A stretch of DNA of 64,000 nucleotides. Source: Escarpia spicata (lineage: Eukaryota; Annelida; Polychaeta; Sabellida; Siboglinidae). The translations under genes and the position numbers were made by a program. The stretch is from the NCBI GenBank assembly GCA_963995525.1, contig OZ023210.1:3396086-3460085 (forward strand), in the 5' to 3' direction. Positions within the stretch are counted from its first letter, which is position 1; every line of letters starts with the position of its first letter. A model generated the notes under the pieces. The model worked only from the letters and a program-made list of their open reading frames with translations, was not told the origin of the DNA and did not search any database. Shown here piece after piece: positions 1 through 10,303 of this stretch.

Positions 1-1160
1 GGTAGGCCATGCCCTCACAAGTTTTGGTTGACGTGGCAGTGAAGAGAGACGAACCGTGGGTAGCGATAACTTGATGTGACAGGCGAGGTTGAAACTGTTT
101 TAAGACGCGCACACGTGAAATCATGCCGAAGTGAACCGAATCAAATCGAGATGATACCTTGAAGAATTCCATTTGAACGCTGAATAGTTCAACGTTACAA
201 TAACACTGTCAGAGAGTGAGACGCAGTGTCGTTGTGTTTGCAACTGACTTGGTATAAAAAAATTATTGGTTTCGTTTTCCGTATTCTGTTGCGTAGATAA
301 ACAGAAACAAGAACATCGTTCTGCCAGTAGCCGACGGCAACGCCAGAGCCTCGATGCTACATCATACATGTGTTGGATTGTATTGTTCAGTATTCGTATC
401 ACATGATTTGGTTGCAACATAGCGCGTGCTTAGTATGAATTAAAACACTATCCAGACTACTGCAATTGTATTTTTGCACATCTCACAGACCACCCCAACC
501 GCAGTTAGCAATAGCCATTGTATCATAGACCTATGTAGAGTAGGCCTATGAATCGATTGGCGTAATGTCTGGTATTCCATCATGTTGAACAAGGTTCCGG
601 TGTGTCTCTATCGATGCTATCAGATACCGTTCTCATATCCACGAACTTTCTTTTTCGTCTGGTCCGGAAGCTATTCCTCTCTCCAGGGGATGAACGACTT
701 TTCCGATCTCTGGCTGGCTTCGTCTTCAACATGTGACATAAACGACCACTTCTGACAGTTCAATATTTGGAGTTGTTCGACCTTTCTACGTTAGCATCAC
801 GGATTGTCTGCTTGCCAACTTTCAGGACAGAACGTAAATGTTCCTTGTTGGCTAAATTGATATGTCATTGCCAGTTTTTGTCACCTCCCTCGTCGGTAGG
901 GTACAGATTCAATAAGTAACCACCTCCCCCATTATACTCGAGTGTTATATTTCCATCCAGTGTATATGCTCACTCACTTTTATATACATAATTTTGTAAA
1001 CTGTTTACCTACGCTATGTATGTCTTATGTATGCATATCATCACTACCAAAACAGGTGTAACTGAATGTAGTCTATGAATGAATATTTTGGACTTGACCT
1101 CCTAGAGCTGCTCCTCGATAAGGCAATATGTTCGGGGCCATCGCGGCGTTGTTGTCATGT
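1..1160. other. Unannotated AT-rich stretch
   Basis: I see no recognisable gene, RNA or repeat here. The longest open frame is about 99 codons on the minus strand (121-420). It shows no domain-like pattern and has the composition expected of chance open sequence. Confidence 0.5.
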
Positions 1161-1165
1161 ATAGT

Positions 1166-1500
1166 CCAGTCAATATATGGTTCAACCTCAAACAAATTGC
1201 ACTAGACAGTCGTGTAGCATTTTTAGATTCTACTGTATGTTTACGTTACCAGAAAGTCCACCAAAATCCACTTGGTGGAACATGGTTATGTTCGCATATT
1301 GCCAAGTGGTCTAACTTAAATTTAGGGGGATACCCGTAATTCGTGCGGTAGAACTTATTTTCTGTAAGAATACTATAACGAGTATGTACATCATTGGAAA
1401 GGTAATGCATTTAGCTGTGTAATGATATATGATACGTGTCATTGCAATTAATATTAAGATCAGAATCGTACTCTAAACACATTTACAAATTATTGCCATT
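1166..1500 (+). repeat. Interspersed repeat family A, copy a
   Basis: This is a diverged direct copy of the sequence starting near 1525. Shared landmarks in the same order are a GTCAAT..ATGG block, then CCTCAAACAAATTG, AAAGTCCAC, GGTGGAACAT, ATTGGAAAGGT and TCTAAACAC. The offset to copy b is about 360-390 bp, so small indels have accumulated. No protein is apparent. It is a non-coding repeat of unknown class. Confidence 0.6.
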
Positions 1501-1524
1501 TACATGTACCCCTATTTTTGGTCT

Positions 1525-1925
1525 AGCCCTGTCAATCTATGGTATAGCCTCAAACAAATTGTAATAGCAATCGTTATGGCGTTTTAGTTAGCACTATACG
1601 TCTGCATTGTTAGATAAAAAGTCCACAGAAATTCACGTGGTGGAACATTTTCATTTCTGACGATAATGACAAGTGTTCGAAAGTCGCTGCCGGTCATTTT
1701 TGTTATAGTAAAATCTAGGGAAAGGCGTTATTTAAGCTGAGTATTCTATATTTTTTCCGCAATTTAGACACATGATGTGCACCATTGGAAGGTGTATGGA
1801 TAGATTAATACAAAGATATACATCAAGTTTAACTCCATTTAGTAATAACATGAAAATTATTTTCTAAACACTGTGAAGCCCGAATTTTAACCGCCATGGG
1901 GAGTAGCTTTGCGATCAACCGAATT
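1525..1925 (+). repeat. Interspersed repeat family A, copy b
   Basis: This is the best-preserved copy of the family. Its right half reappears in inverted orientation near 4536-4935. The shared blocks include GGCGTTATTTAAGCTG (16 bp, exact), TAAACAC.GTGAA.CCC and GGGGAGTAGC.TTGCGATC. The right end at about 1920 abuts the LINE fossil that follows. The ends may mark a short non-autonomous transposon, but I could not define terminal repeats or a target-site duplication. Confidence 0.6.
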
Positions 1926-1949
1926 GTGCCTACAAGTACAGCTGTTCCA

Positions 1950-2500
1950 CCAGCGATGTCGGCGCTCCATCATGGAACTGCATTGGCAGAACTATGTCTC
2001 CATCAAAGAGGTCCTCGAAAAGGCAAACCTCCGGAGCATCGAAACCATGTTGATGCTCAGATAGCTCCGCTGGGCAGGCCACGTCTCGCGCATGGATGAC
2101 AGCAGAATGCCATAAGTTGTATGAAATGGTGAGCTTCGTCTGGGCAAGGATCTAGAAAGACCAGCTGAAACGGCAACTCGCCCTGGCAATACCACAAAGG
2201 TTGGGAACAGCTAATAGCAGACAGAAACAACTACAGAGCGACTACCAAGAGAGCTGCCCAGGACTTTGAGCGTTCCATAAGAGAAGCAGACGGGGAGAAG
2301 CGGAGAGAGGCGGAGGAAACAATCTGCGTCTCAGGCGCGTTCAGGCCAACTAAACCTGTGCCCAACCTGCTCCAGAGCCTGCAAATCCTGGATGGGCCTC
2401 TGCAACCACCAGGATGCGTGTCGCCCCCCCCCCCCCTCCCCCAGGGACGGGGATCTTCCCACTGATCTTCACAAGCGAACAATCTGCCCCGCACAATAGA
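1950..2500 (+). pseudogene. Decayed non-LTR retrotransposon ORF2 C-terminus
   Basis: Read on the plus strand, this gives the C-terminal tail of a LINE polyprotein. HWQNYVSIKEVLEKANLRSI is followed, after an in-frame stop, by LRWAGHVSRMDDSRMP, the conserved LRWAGHV.RM motif found after the reverse transcriptase in many invertebrate LINEs. Further on come an acidic and basic helix (FERSIREADGEKRREAEE) and a terminal zinc-knuckle-like CPTCSRACKSWMGLCNH around 2355-2415. Stops and frameshifts show that it is dead, and the EN and RT domains are missing. Assignment to this general LINE type is firm, but the exact clade is not. Confidence 0.75.
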
Positions 2501-2539
2501 TGACCGACAGCAAATGGGCTGGTGCTGCTGGGAGGTCAG

Positions 2540-3060
2540 TCATCTTTGGAACATGGTACTTGTCTTTGACAATCCAGTTCTAGTACGTGGCTTTTAGAGT
2601 TTCCTTTGATCCTTTCCTCTGTTGGTTCTGAGAGTTGATCCTGAGGCTGTGGTAGTGGGAAGCAGTTGAAGTACGGGGTATATTTATCCTGTGCGTAAGC
2701 TGCGCTTGATGTTACATTTTCAATGAAATGCTTGTAAAGCAAACCATCAAGGTTTTTGCCAATGTTGCCACATTGGAAGCACGCAATAGCCTGTTTTCCT
2801 GCAGTAACCAATTCTTCAACTCTTGCTACGGTATGATATCTTAGCCCACAGCTGGATCCCTGATATTCTAACAAATCGGTGTCTTCACCAGTGAGGATAG
2901 AGTCGATTTTGTCTGATAAGTTCAGTGCCGTCTAACGATCATTAGTTTAGCGTCCTCTGCATGAAAACAACAGCACCCAGCTTTCTCAAGCTCATTGCTC
3001 AGTAAGTTGATGAATATGTGCTTGTTTTCTCTGTTGGCCCAAAAACTCCTCCTTTAAGAG
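2540..3060 (-). pseudogene. Decayed copy of a GEDTDLL-motif (PIN/FEN-like) invertebrate gene family
   Basis: The minus strand reads FWANRENKHIFINLLSNELE, then EKAGCCCFHAEDAKLMIV, then after frameshifts SLTGEDTDLLEYQG, and finally TAGKQAIACFQCGNIGKNLD with GLLYKHFIENVTSSA. This order (NKENK..FI..L, EKAG...HA..DA, GEDTDLL, then AG..A....G...G..LD.LRYK.F.EKV) recalls a family that is repetitive in many marine invertebrates and has a nuclease-fold-like N-terminal half. The region between GEDTDLL and the last block is shorter than expected, and one stop and at least two frameshifts are present. It is therefore a pseudogene fragment. I recognise the family by motif order from memory, and its function is not established. 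Confidence 0.5.
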
Positions 3061-4530
3061 GAAGACCTTGCTAATCAGCCGCCTTCCACAGCATCATCTG
3101 AAGATGTGCCATCTGCACATAATCTATGGGAGGCAACGCCATGATGCGCACTGGCTTCCCATTATTTCTCCCATACTCATCTTCACATGATGCTCGCTAT
3201 GGAATTCGGCTGATCAGCAAGGTCTTCCTTATTTGGACATTCACCTCCCACGCAGTTTATGTGTGAGGTGAAGGACGGTATCCCATGAAGGACGGTATCC
3301 CACTTTGATATTGGACCCTCGGATTCGCCAAGTCTGACTGATGTCATAAGCTGTGATTGCAAAGCAGAGAGCAAGACATGCAGCACTGACGGTTACAGTT
3401 GCCACGGCAATAATATCACATGTACCATATTATATTGCATGTGTACAGCTGGCGATGGGTGTTGTAACCCTCACACAACTGGGGCCGATGCGTATGTAAT
3501 ATATGAAAATATATCTTTTGACATCAACATTACGGCTCTCGGTGATGTAGGTCTTTAGTTTTAGCGATAATTGGTTTTGATGGGCGCCATCTTTAAAAAT
3601 GGAGGATATATGAATGTTAGCAAAGGTCATGTGTAACAATTCTACACATTAACATGGACATGATGACTTTGTGTGACATAATTGGTAACATATTGTGAAA
3701 TTTGTTTTGACGACCGCCATCTTTGAAAATGGTGGATCCGAAAGTCGGAGAAGGCCAAACGTAAAATATTTGAAAACTCTGACCTCTAAAATCCATGTTT
3801 TTACACCAACGTGACGCAGTTGTTAAGATATGCGGAAATGTGACTAGGCGGCCATTTTGTAAAATGGCTGCCACTTCTTTAAAAACAAAAATTGTCACCT
3901 CAGATATTCTGTTGACTGAAACACTGTAGATGACATTCGTGCAATTTGCTTGCCAACAGCAATTTGTTTGCACGAATGTCAGACAAGACATCGCACACTG
4001 CACAATATTGAGAATTTGAATAGACACTTGTATGCATGCAACCACTCTCAACTACATGGATTGTTAACTATTTATCCTATGTTGTGCAACAATATTACAA
4101 TGAGATTCAATGTGTTTTCTGTTGTTGATTGTGCTATTATTATTATTATAGGGGCATAGGCAATAGATGCGAATCAAAGTCATTTGACATATGCATAAAC
4201 ATTGCATTGGAGATAAGCATGTAATAAGATCCAATATGGCCGGTATCTGAAAGTTTTATGAAATGACAAACATGCAGCCGTTACATACATCTGGTGATGT
4301 TTTTATCTTAACCGTTGATCATGAAAATATTGGTCTTGACACAATTTTTGTGACATTATCATGCATCGTTGCAAAGCTATTGAAGAAAATAAGTATTTGA
4401 GTAATGAAGGCCCTAATTTGTATATTTTGTCCCGATGACAACCAAACTGAATTGCTTCATGGACCCCATGTGATACAAAATTCACCAAAAACATTATACT
4501 ATAGAGCATCCATTTATTCAATTGCAAATG
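3061..4530. other. Non-coding stretch with diverged ~130-bp tandem repeat and CCAT/ATGG palindromes
   Basis: No gene is recognised. Three palindrome-like blocks (GCCATCTTTAAAAATGG near 3586, GCCATCTTTGAAAATGG near 3716, GCCATTTTGTAAAATGGC near 3851) lie about 130-135 bp apart. The first two share their upstream context (TTGGTTTTGA versus TTTGTTTTGA), so they are diverged tandem copies. A short TTA microsatellite lies at 4135-4152. Confidence 0.55.
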
Positions 4531-4535
4531 GACTA

Positions 4536-4935
4536 AGTCAACGTTAGATCGCAACGCTACTCCCCTATAGCGGCTAAAAATTGGGGTTCACTGTGTTTAA
4601 AACGATTGTTCACCTTAATATTTAACGAATTTATACTTATTATATATCGCTGGGTAGACTAATCCATTATCTTGCCAACGGTATGCAAAATGTGTATGAA
4701 ATATGCAAAGAAAATACATATAACAGCTTAAATAACGCCTACCCTTACATATCAATAAGCCAAAACGTCACTGGCAACTACTTTTGACCATTTGTCATTG
4801 TCATCAAAAACGCCAATGTACCACCACATGGACTAAAAACACTGTCAAAATTTATACTGCAATTTGTCTGAGATTGACCCTCTTTTGGGCACAGATTGAC
4901 TGGACTAGTGTCACCAAATGTGTTTCCAGCACCAT
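4536..4935 (-). repeat. Interspersed repeat family A, copy c (inverted)
   Basis: The reverse complement aligns with copy b from TAGTCCAGTCAATCTGTG through CAAATTG, GTGGTGG, GTAGTTGCCAGT and GGCGTTATTTAAGCTG to CGCTATAGGGGAGTAGCGTT. Small insertions and deletions separate the blocks. Copies b and c are inverted about 2.6 kb apart. They flank the LINE fossil at 1950-2500 and the GEDTDLL pseudogene. Confidence 0.6.
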
Positions 4936-5330
4936 ATTGCCGTGTCTTATCAGTGTCGAGGTGGGTCTTCTTTTCTTCGTTGTAATATTATGTTTTTCAA
5001 AGCGAAAAAAACTTATTTTATTATATGGGCTGCAACGAGATCGTCTGTTCGGTGTAAATAAAAGTCAATACCTTTTTAGTGTGATTAGTTCGGCTATTTT
5101 GGGAAGGAGGTTGTAAATGTCACCGTCTGTCATTTAAAAAAAACATGGCTTCTATGGATGATATCGTTTATCAACAAAGGTACTGACAGACCCGCAGCGC
5201 GGTGGATTTTTGGAGTGGTTCGTTTTAAACCACCAACTGCACCCACCTGCACCTACTTGAGGCTCACCCAAACCATCCAACTGAGGACCACAAAAACATA
5301 ACATTGCACCCCATCCCCCTTTCAGTCGTC
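4936..5330. other. Non-coding stretch ending in a poly-C run
   Basis: No gene or known repeat is recognised. The last 100 bases become C-rich and lead into a run of about 15 C residues at 5333-5347. Confidence 0.4.
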
Positions 5331-5394
5331 ACCCCCCCCCCCCCCCCACTGCATCACTATTACTTGCCGCCCACCAAAACGTCCACATCCACCC

Positions 5395-5630
5395 CCTGCT
5401 TAAGGTCTGGTCACGTCCACCTGCACCCCCTGCTTAAGGTATGGTCACGTCCTCCTGCACCCGCTGCTTAAGGTATGGTCACGTCCACCTGCACCCCCTG
5501 TTTAAGGTATGGTCACGTCCTCCTGCACCCACTGCTTAAGGTCTGGTCACGTCCACCTGCACCCCCTGCTTAAGGTATGGTCACGTCCTCCTGCACCCGC
5601 TACTTAAGGTATGGTCAAGCGGAACTGTTT
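5395..5630. repeat. 34-bp minisatellite with alternating 68-bp dimer
   Basis: The hexamer TAAGGT recurs at 5401, 5435, 5469, 5503, 5537, 5571 and 5605, an exact 34-bp spacing over seven copies. Adjacent units mostly alternate between CACGTCCACCTGCACCCCC and CACGTCCTCCTGCACCC forms, giving a 68-bp higher-order unit. Confidence 0.9.
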
Positions 5631-5984
5631 TGCTTCAAGCGGAACAGTTGTCACAGCGGGGGGTGGGATTTGCGAACGCCCCCTTTGCACCCCCAGCCAA
5701 CGGACTTGTTATATCACAAATTGTCGTAAAAATTCTACTTGTCCCGTCTTCGTGAACATAACTTCGTTTTAGATTGTGTTATTGCGCATACCATTTGCTG
5801 CGCCGCCTGTGCGTGGCGTAATCAGATTTTTTTTTTTTCGCGGGATAATTTTTTTTAATAATTTCAAAAAATGCAATGGCTTATTAATCGCAATTTGGCT
5901 GACATTGCCTGCCTTCAACATTAGACTGTGCATTAATTGAAAAACAAATAAGTAACAGCCCGTCTCTCGCACCGCTTTGCAAGC

Positions 5985-7915
5985 TACATTTCCAACAGCT
6001 GCTGACTACTGGGAATTCATAAACACAAATGCACTGACAACAGTAATCCATTTTTCAAAATTAGCTAGTAATATAAAACATGACAGTAAGAGTTTTTATG
6101 CGTATATTCGAAGCAAACAGAAAGTTCAGGATAAGGTCGGTCCTCTAGAAGATAGTGCTGGAAATACAATATCAGAGGGATTCTTAATGGCAGAAGACCT
6201 GCATGAGTATTTTAGTTCAGTGTTTACCAGGGAAGATATTAGTTCACTGCCAGTACCAGAGGCTAAGTTCAAGGGGGCAGATTCAGACTATTTAGGACAG
6301 TTAGTTGTAACCTCGGAAATGGTAGCTAAGAAAATAAGGGCTATGAAGGATAATAAATCACCTGGAGTGGACGGGATTCCGCCCAAACTACTATTGGAAA
6401 TTGTAGAACAAATTAGCGCACCGCTTGCAACAGTTTTCAATTTGTCATTAGAAGAGGGAGTGGTTCCTTTAGAATGGAAAGAGGCAAACATTATACCGTT
6501 ATTTAAAAAAGGTTCGAGAAACAAGTCAGAGAACTATAGACCAGTGAGTTTAACATCAGTGATTTGCAAATTATTAGAAAGACTAATTAAAGATCACATG
6601 GTGGATTTTCTTGTTAAACATAACTTGATAAACCCATCTCAACATGGGTTTTTAAAAGCGAGGTCATGCTTAACAAATATGTTATGTTTTTTGGAAGACA
6701 TCACTAGGTGGGTAGATGAGGGATCACCAGTAGATATCATATATTTAGATTTTCAAAAAGCTTTCGACAAAGTACCACATCAAAGATTACTCCTTAAGCT
6801 AAAGGCCCATGGCATAGGAAATGGTATAATAAACTGGATAGAAAAATGGCTGAATGACAGAAGACAACGTGTAGTAGTTGATGGGGAGGCTTCAAACTGG
6901 AAATCGGTATTGAGTGGGGTACCACAGGGATCAGTACTAGGACCTATATTATTCTTAATATATATCAACGATTTGGACGATGATATAACAAGCAAGGTGT
7001 TAAAATTTGCGGATGATACAAAAGTGTTTAGAAGGATTAAAAGTGATGGAGACAAACAGCATTTACAAGATGATCTTGATAGGTTGATCAAATGGTCTGA
7101 AAAGTGGCAAATGCTGTTCAATTTTGGGAAATGTAAATGCCTCCACACAGGTCATGGGAATGAAGAGGTAAAATATAAAATAGGGGGTACTGTTCTAAGT
7201 ACTACTGTAAAAGAAAAGGACTTAGGGTTAACCATTAGTGCTGATATGAAGGTTTCAGAGCAGTGCGGAATTGCAGCGTCAAAGGGAAATCAAATCCTTG
7301 GATTAATTAGGCGAAATATAGCGTATAAGAAAAAAGAATTAATAGTACCGCTGTACAAAACAATAGTGAGGCCTCATTTAGAATATTGTATACAAGCATG
7401 GAGGCCATATCGCAAGAAGGACATAGATATGCTAGAAAGAGTACAGAGGAGAGCGACTAAAATGATACCAAATCTGAGGGATCTTAGTTACGAAATACGC
7501 CTAAAAGAATGTGGTTTAACAACACTAGAGACCAGGAGATTGAGAGGAGATCACATAGAAGTGTTTAAAATATTGAATGGTTATGAAAATATTGATAGAA
7601 ACATTTTTTTCTCAGTTAAGAAAGATAGAAGGACCAGAGGACATGAAGCTACATTAGTAAAGGAGCAGTGTAGATTAGATATAAGAAAGTTCTCATTCTC
7701 ACAAAGGACTGTAAATGAATGGAACAGATTATCTCCTGATTGTGTTGGTGCTAGTAGCGTGAATATGTTTAAAAATAAAATCGACACACACCTTAAAAAG
7801 GCGGGATACATGTAGATAAAAAGTATTGGACTCTCGATAAGCCAAAAGGCTTCCTTGTCCAACTGCCATCCAGAGTAATTTTCTGGATGGCAATCTTGTT
7901 AAATCTTGTTAAATC
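5985..7915 (+). mobile_element. 5'-truncated CR1/L2-like non-LTR retrotransposon with intact RT frame
   Basis: A single open frame runs to the TAG at 7813-7815 and covers the N-terminal RT extension, the reverse transcriptase and the C-terminal region of a LINE ORF2. Counting from the open frame start at 5977, visible motifs are DNKSPGVDGIPP (residues 125-136), ENYRPVSL (185-192), YLDFQKAFDKVPH (motif A, about 256-268), [11 protein letters not shown] (motif B, about 313-323) and FADD (motif C, 344-347). The C-terminal tail ends in an F....VNEWNRL pattern. The endonuclease domain is absent, so the copy is 5'-truncated near 5985, the usual result of target-primed reverse transcription. No stop or frameshift interrupts about 600 codons, which suggests a recent insertion. 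The frame has no proper start codon; its first codon is TTG. Confidence 0.92.
7864..7915 (+). other. LINE 3' hairpin and TTGTTAAATC tail
   Basis: TGCCATCCAGA (7864-7874) pairs perfectly with TCTGGATGGCA (7882-7892) around a 7-nt loop. It is followed by two copies of ATCTTGTTAA and a final ATC. The same order recurs at the 3' end of the copy at 25385. A 3' hairpin with a short tandem tail is typical of CR1/L2-type elements and is the likely template-recognition signal for the reverse transcriptase (inference). Confidence 0.8.
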
Positions 7916-8990
7916 ATTTGCTTTTAGTAGTGGTCCCTACAGCAAGAACAAAGCAGGAAGGGTCAAGTCAGGGTGATGGGGACAAACGGCTGTACAGTAC
8001 AATGCTATACAATTCTATAGATTTCTATCAAATGTCAGTGACCATTCCCAATTTCTATAGACATTTCTATAAACTTGTATAGAAAGCAATAGGGTATCCA
8101 TATAATCCTGTCATATTTTCTATAGCATATATAATATATATATTCAATGGAATTCTGTAAACTGTGTTGTTAAGGGTGTAAAATTATGGACCCCATAAAG
8201 TGTGCCCCCCACTTCGATCGAGTTAATTGCCTTTAGTGCAATGGGGCCTATGTCATTTGGAAAAATAATTCTGGGCTCGGACATGTTGGAATGTGCCCAG
8301 CGGTAACAGAATGCACACCTAATTAACTGTACAGGGTGTCTACAAAGCCGACCTGTGTATAGTCTACATTCAATAAGCTTGTTGGGATTTCACGTATTAT
8401 ATAACATAACGCATCAATACTCTTGGTTAATTGCCTCTCTGTTTCGACGGTTTGACGCTGTCTGTACTCGCTACGCTAAGATTGGATTACAAATAGTTCA
8501 CACCGCTTTACCGACTGTTTATTTGGCTTATGGTGCAGTTCAAATAGTAGACACATATATGACTGATTGCCTACAGACTCGGCTATTAAACAACTATACC
8601 AAGCTCAATGTAGGTAATTCATCTGGGGAAGTATAACCTCTATTGTTTTGGCCTATTTTTTTCACAGCAGGCATTTATAACCATTTGAAGTGTACTTAAG
8701 TATTGACATCTAACGGTGATTCAGGGATATACCCATTGGTGTTTCTACCATCCTCGCAAGTCAGTGGTGGTGACTACCTACACTACGATGATTGTCGTTG
8801 GGGGACCACGCACTTACCATGCTTAGGGCACCATGCTCCTTCGTTGTTCCAGTAGGCCCCCAATACTTTACATGATAATTAATTTTACCAGAAAAAATGC
8901 ACGTCACCTGGATGCCTTTGTGGTTGACAGTCGTGATAGTTATATTCTAGGAGGTAACCTACCCGCATACATAAGCAAGCTCGATTATAA
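7916..8990. other. Non-coding stretch
   Basis: No gene is recognised. Around 7990-8125 the motif TTCTATAGA and its variants recur irregularly, giving a weak, degenerate AT-rich repeat. A 93-codon open frame at 8355-8636 shows no recognisable pattern. Confidence 0.4.
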
Positions 8991-8993
8991 GTG

Positions 8994-9007
8994 TGTGCAT
9001 GCGTGAG

Positions 9008-9039
<32 letters not shown>

Positions 9040-9048
9040 TGTGTGTAT
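8994..9048. repeat. (GTGC)n/(GT)n microsatellite
   Basis: This is a tetranucleotide GTGC run followed by a short GT run. It is directly visible. Confidence 0.9.
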
Positions 9049-9404
9049 AAAAACAAAATCATATCATAAATTATACAATTTATTAAGATATACGAAGTGG
9101 GGTTCTCTGGGGAAGCGTTACCTAACGAATGTTTAATGTTCGTCGGACTGTGAATATCAGGCACATATACCATTAATAATGATTGTATAGCGACTTTTGG
9201 GTAAATTTCAACAGCATTTCAACGAAGAACCAGCAATGTTAGACTGCTGAGTCTATACCTTAGTTTTTTATTACTTTAAAGACTAAAATTGTCTGTGCAA
9301 ACAACCAATCAATAAAGCCATGCAACGAATAAATAATAATGATTACATAACTGTGTATGTATTATATAGTATTTCTCAAAAAGAACGTAATAAGTTTGTG
9401 ATAA

Positions 9405-9560
9405 CTCATAACTATGCGATCGTGCACGTATCGTCATAAATACGCGATCGTGCACGTCTTGTCACAAATGCATGATCGTGCACGCCTTGTCATAACTATG
9501 CGATCGTGCACGTTTTGTCATAAATGCGCGATCGCGCACGCCTTGTCATAAATACGTCCG
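9405..9560. repeat. ~32-bp tandem repeat with GCGATCGTGCACG core
   Basis: There are five diverged copies of a unit of about 32 bp. Each contains a GCGATCGTGCACG-like core (one reads GCGATCGCGCACG) followed by TTGTCATAAAT or a variant. Each core holds overlapping palindromes (CGATCG and GTGCAC), which is unusual in this AT-rich background. Confidence 0.85.
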
Positions 9561-9984
9561 TAGGTTATGCCTTGTTTATTTCACGAAACTGCAGTCAACA
9601 TTCGATGAATTTGCCATTTAGTGAGTAGACAGAAGTTAATCATTGGATACAGTCTATTGTCCTCGACAGTGTTTGGTCGGGTTGTGTATCCTGGTCTTAA
9701 TAGCGCGACAAAACTTACGTCGTCAATAGCGCGGACATTGGCGACTATGGGCGCCAGGTTGACACTGGCGACAGCCGGTAGCCTATCCCATTCATTATGT
9801 TAAAACAATACATGTAATGTAATATATGGTAGAGCCTACTGCAGTGGCTGCCTTGGGCCACATCTAAACAACAAATAAATCACAATATTTAAACGCCATA
9901 TAAAACAGGGTAACGCTGCCTATTCTTCTACAAACTAAGCCTAATGCAGATGTATATCAGATCGCAAAACAACATTCAAACGAT

Positions 9985-10303
9985 ATGGAAAGTATTCTAG
10001 GAGTGTTTACTGGAGCGACCATGTGACGAATATAGATGTCCGGATACGATCAGGACAACCTCTGGGATCATGCATCTACTATCTGCAGAAGACGAATGAG
10101 CTGGCTCGGCCATGTCACAAGGCTCCCACCTACTAGACCTGTCCAACAAGCGCTATGTATGTATACCAGCTGACCAGAGAAAGAAGGGACGACCAAGAAT
10201 GAACTGGCGCCAAACAAGCGACCGCGACCTACAGCTGGTCAACAAAAGTTGGAGCGACGTCAGAACATTAGCAAGCGACAGATCTGGATGGCGTGCTTAG
10301 TCT
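9985..10303 (+). pseudogene. Decayed LINE ORF2 C-terminal fragment
   Basis: The plus strand reads TNIDVRIRSGQPLGSC, then RRRMSWLGHVTRLPPTRPVQ, then RKKGRPRMNWRQTSDRDLQL, and ends VRTLASDRSGWRA. This is the conserved post-RT tail (I...IR.RTGQP, RRR..WLGHV.R, G.PR..W......DL, A.DR..WR) of many invertebrate LINEs. An internal frameshift or stop near 10168 shows decay. The fragment is unrelated to the CR1/L2-like copy at 5985. Confidence 0.75.
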
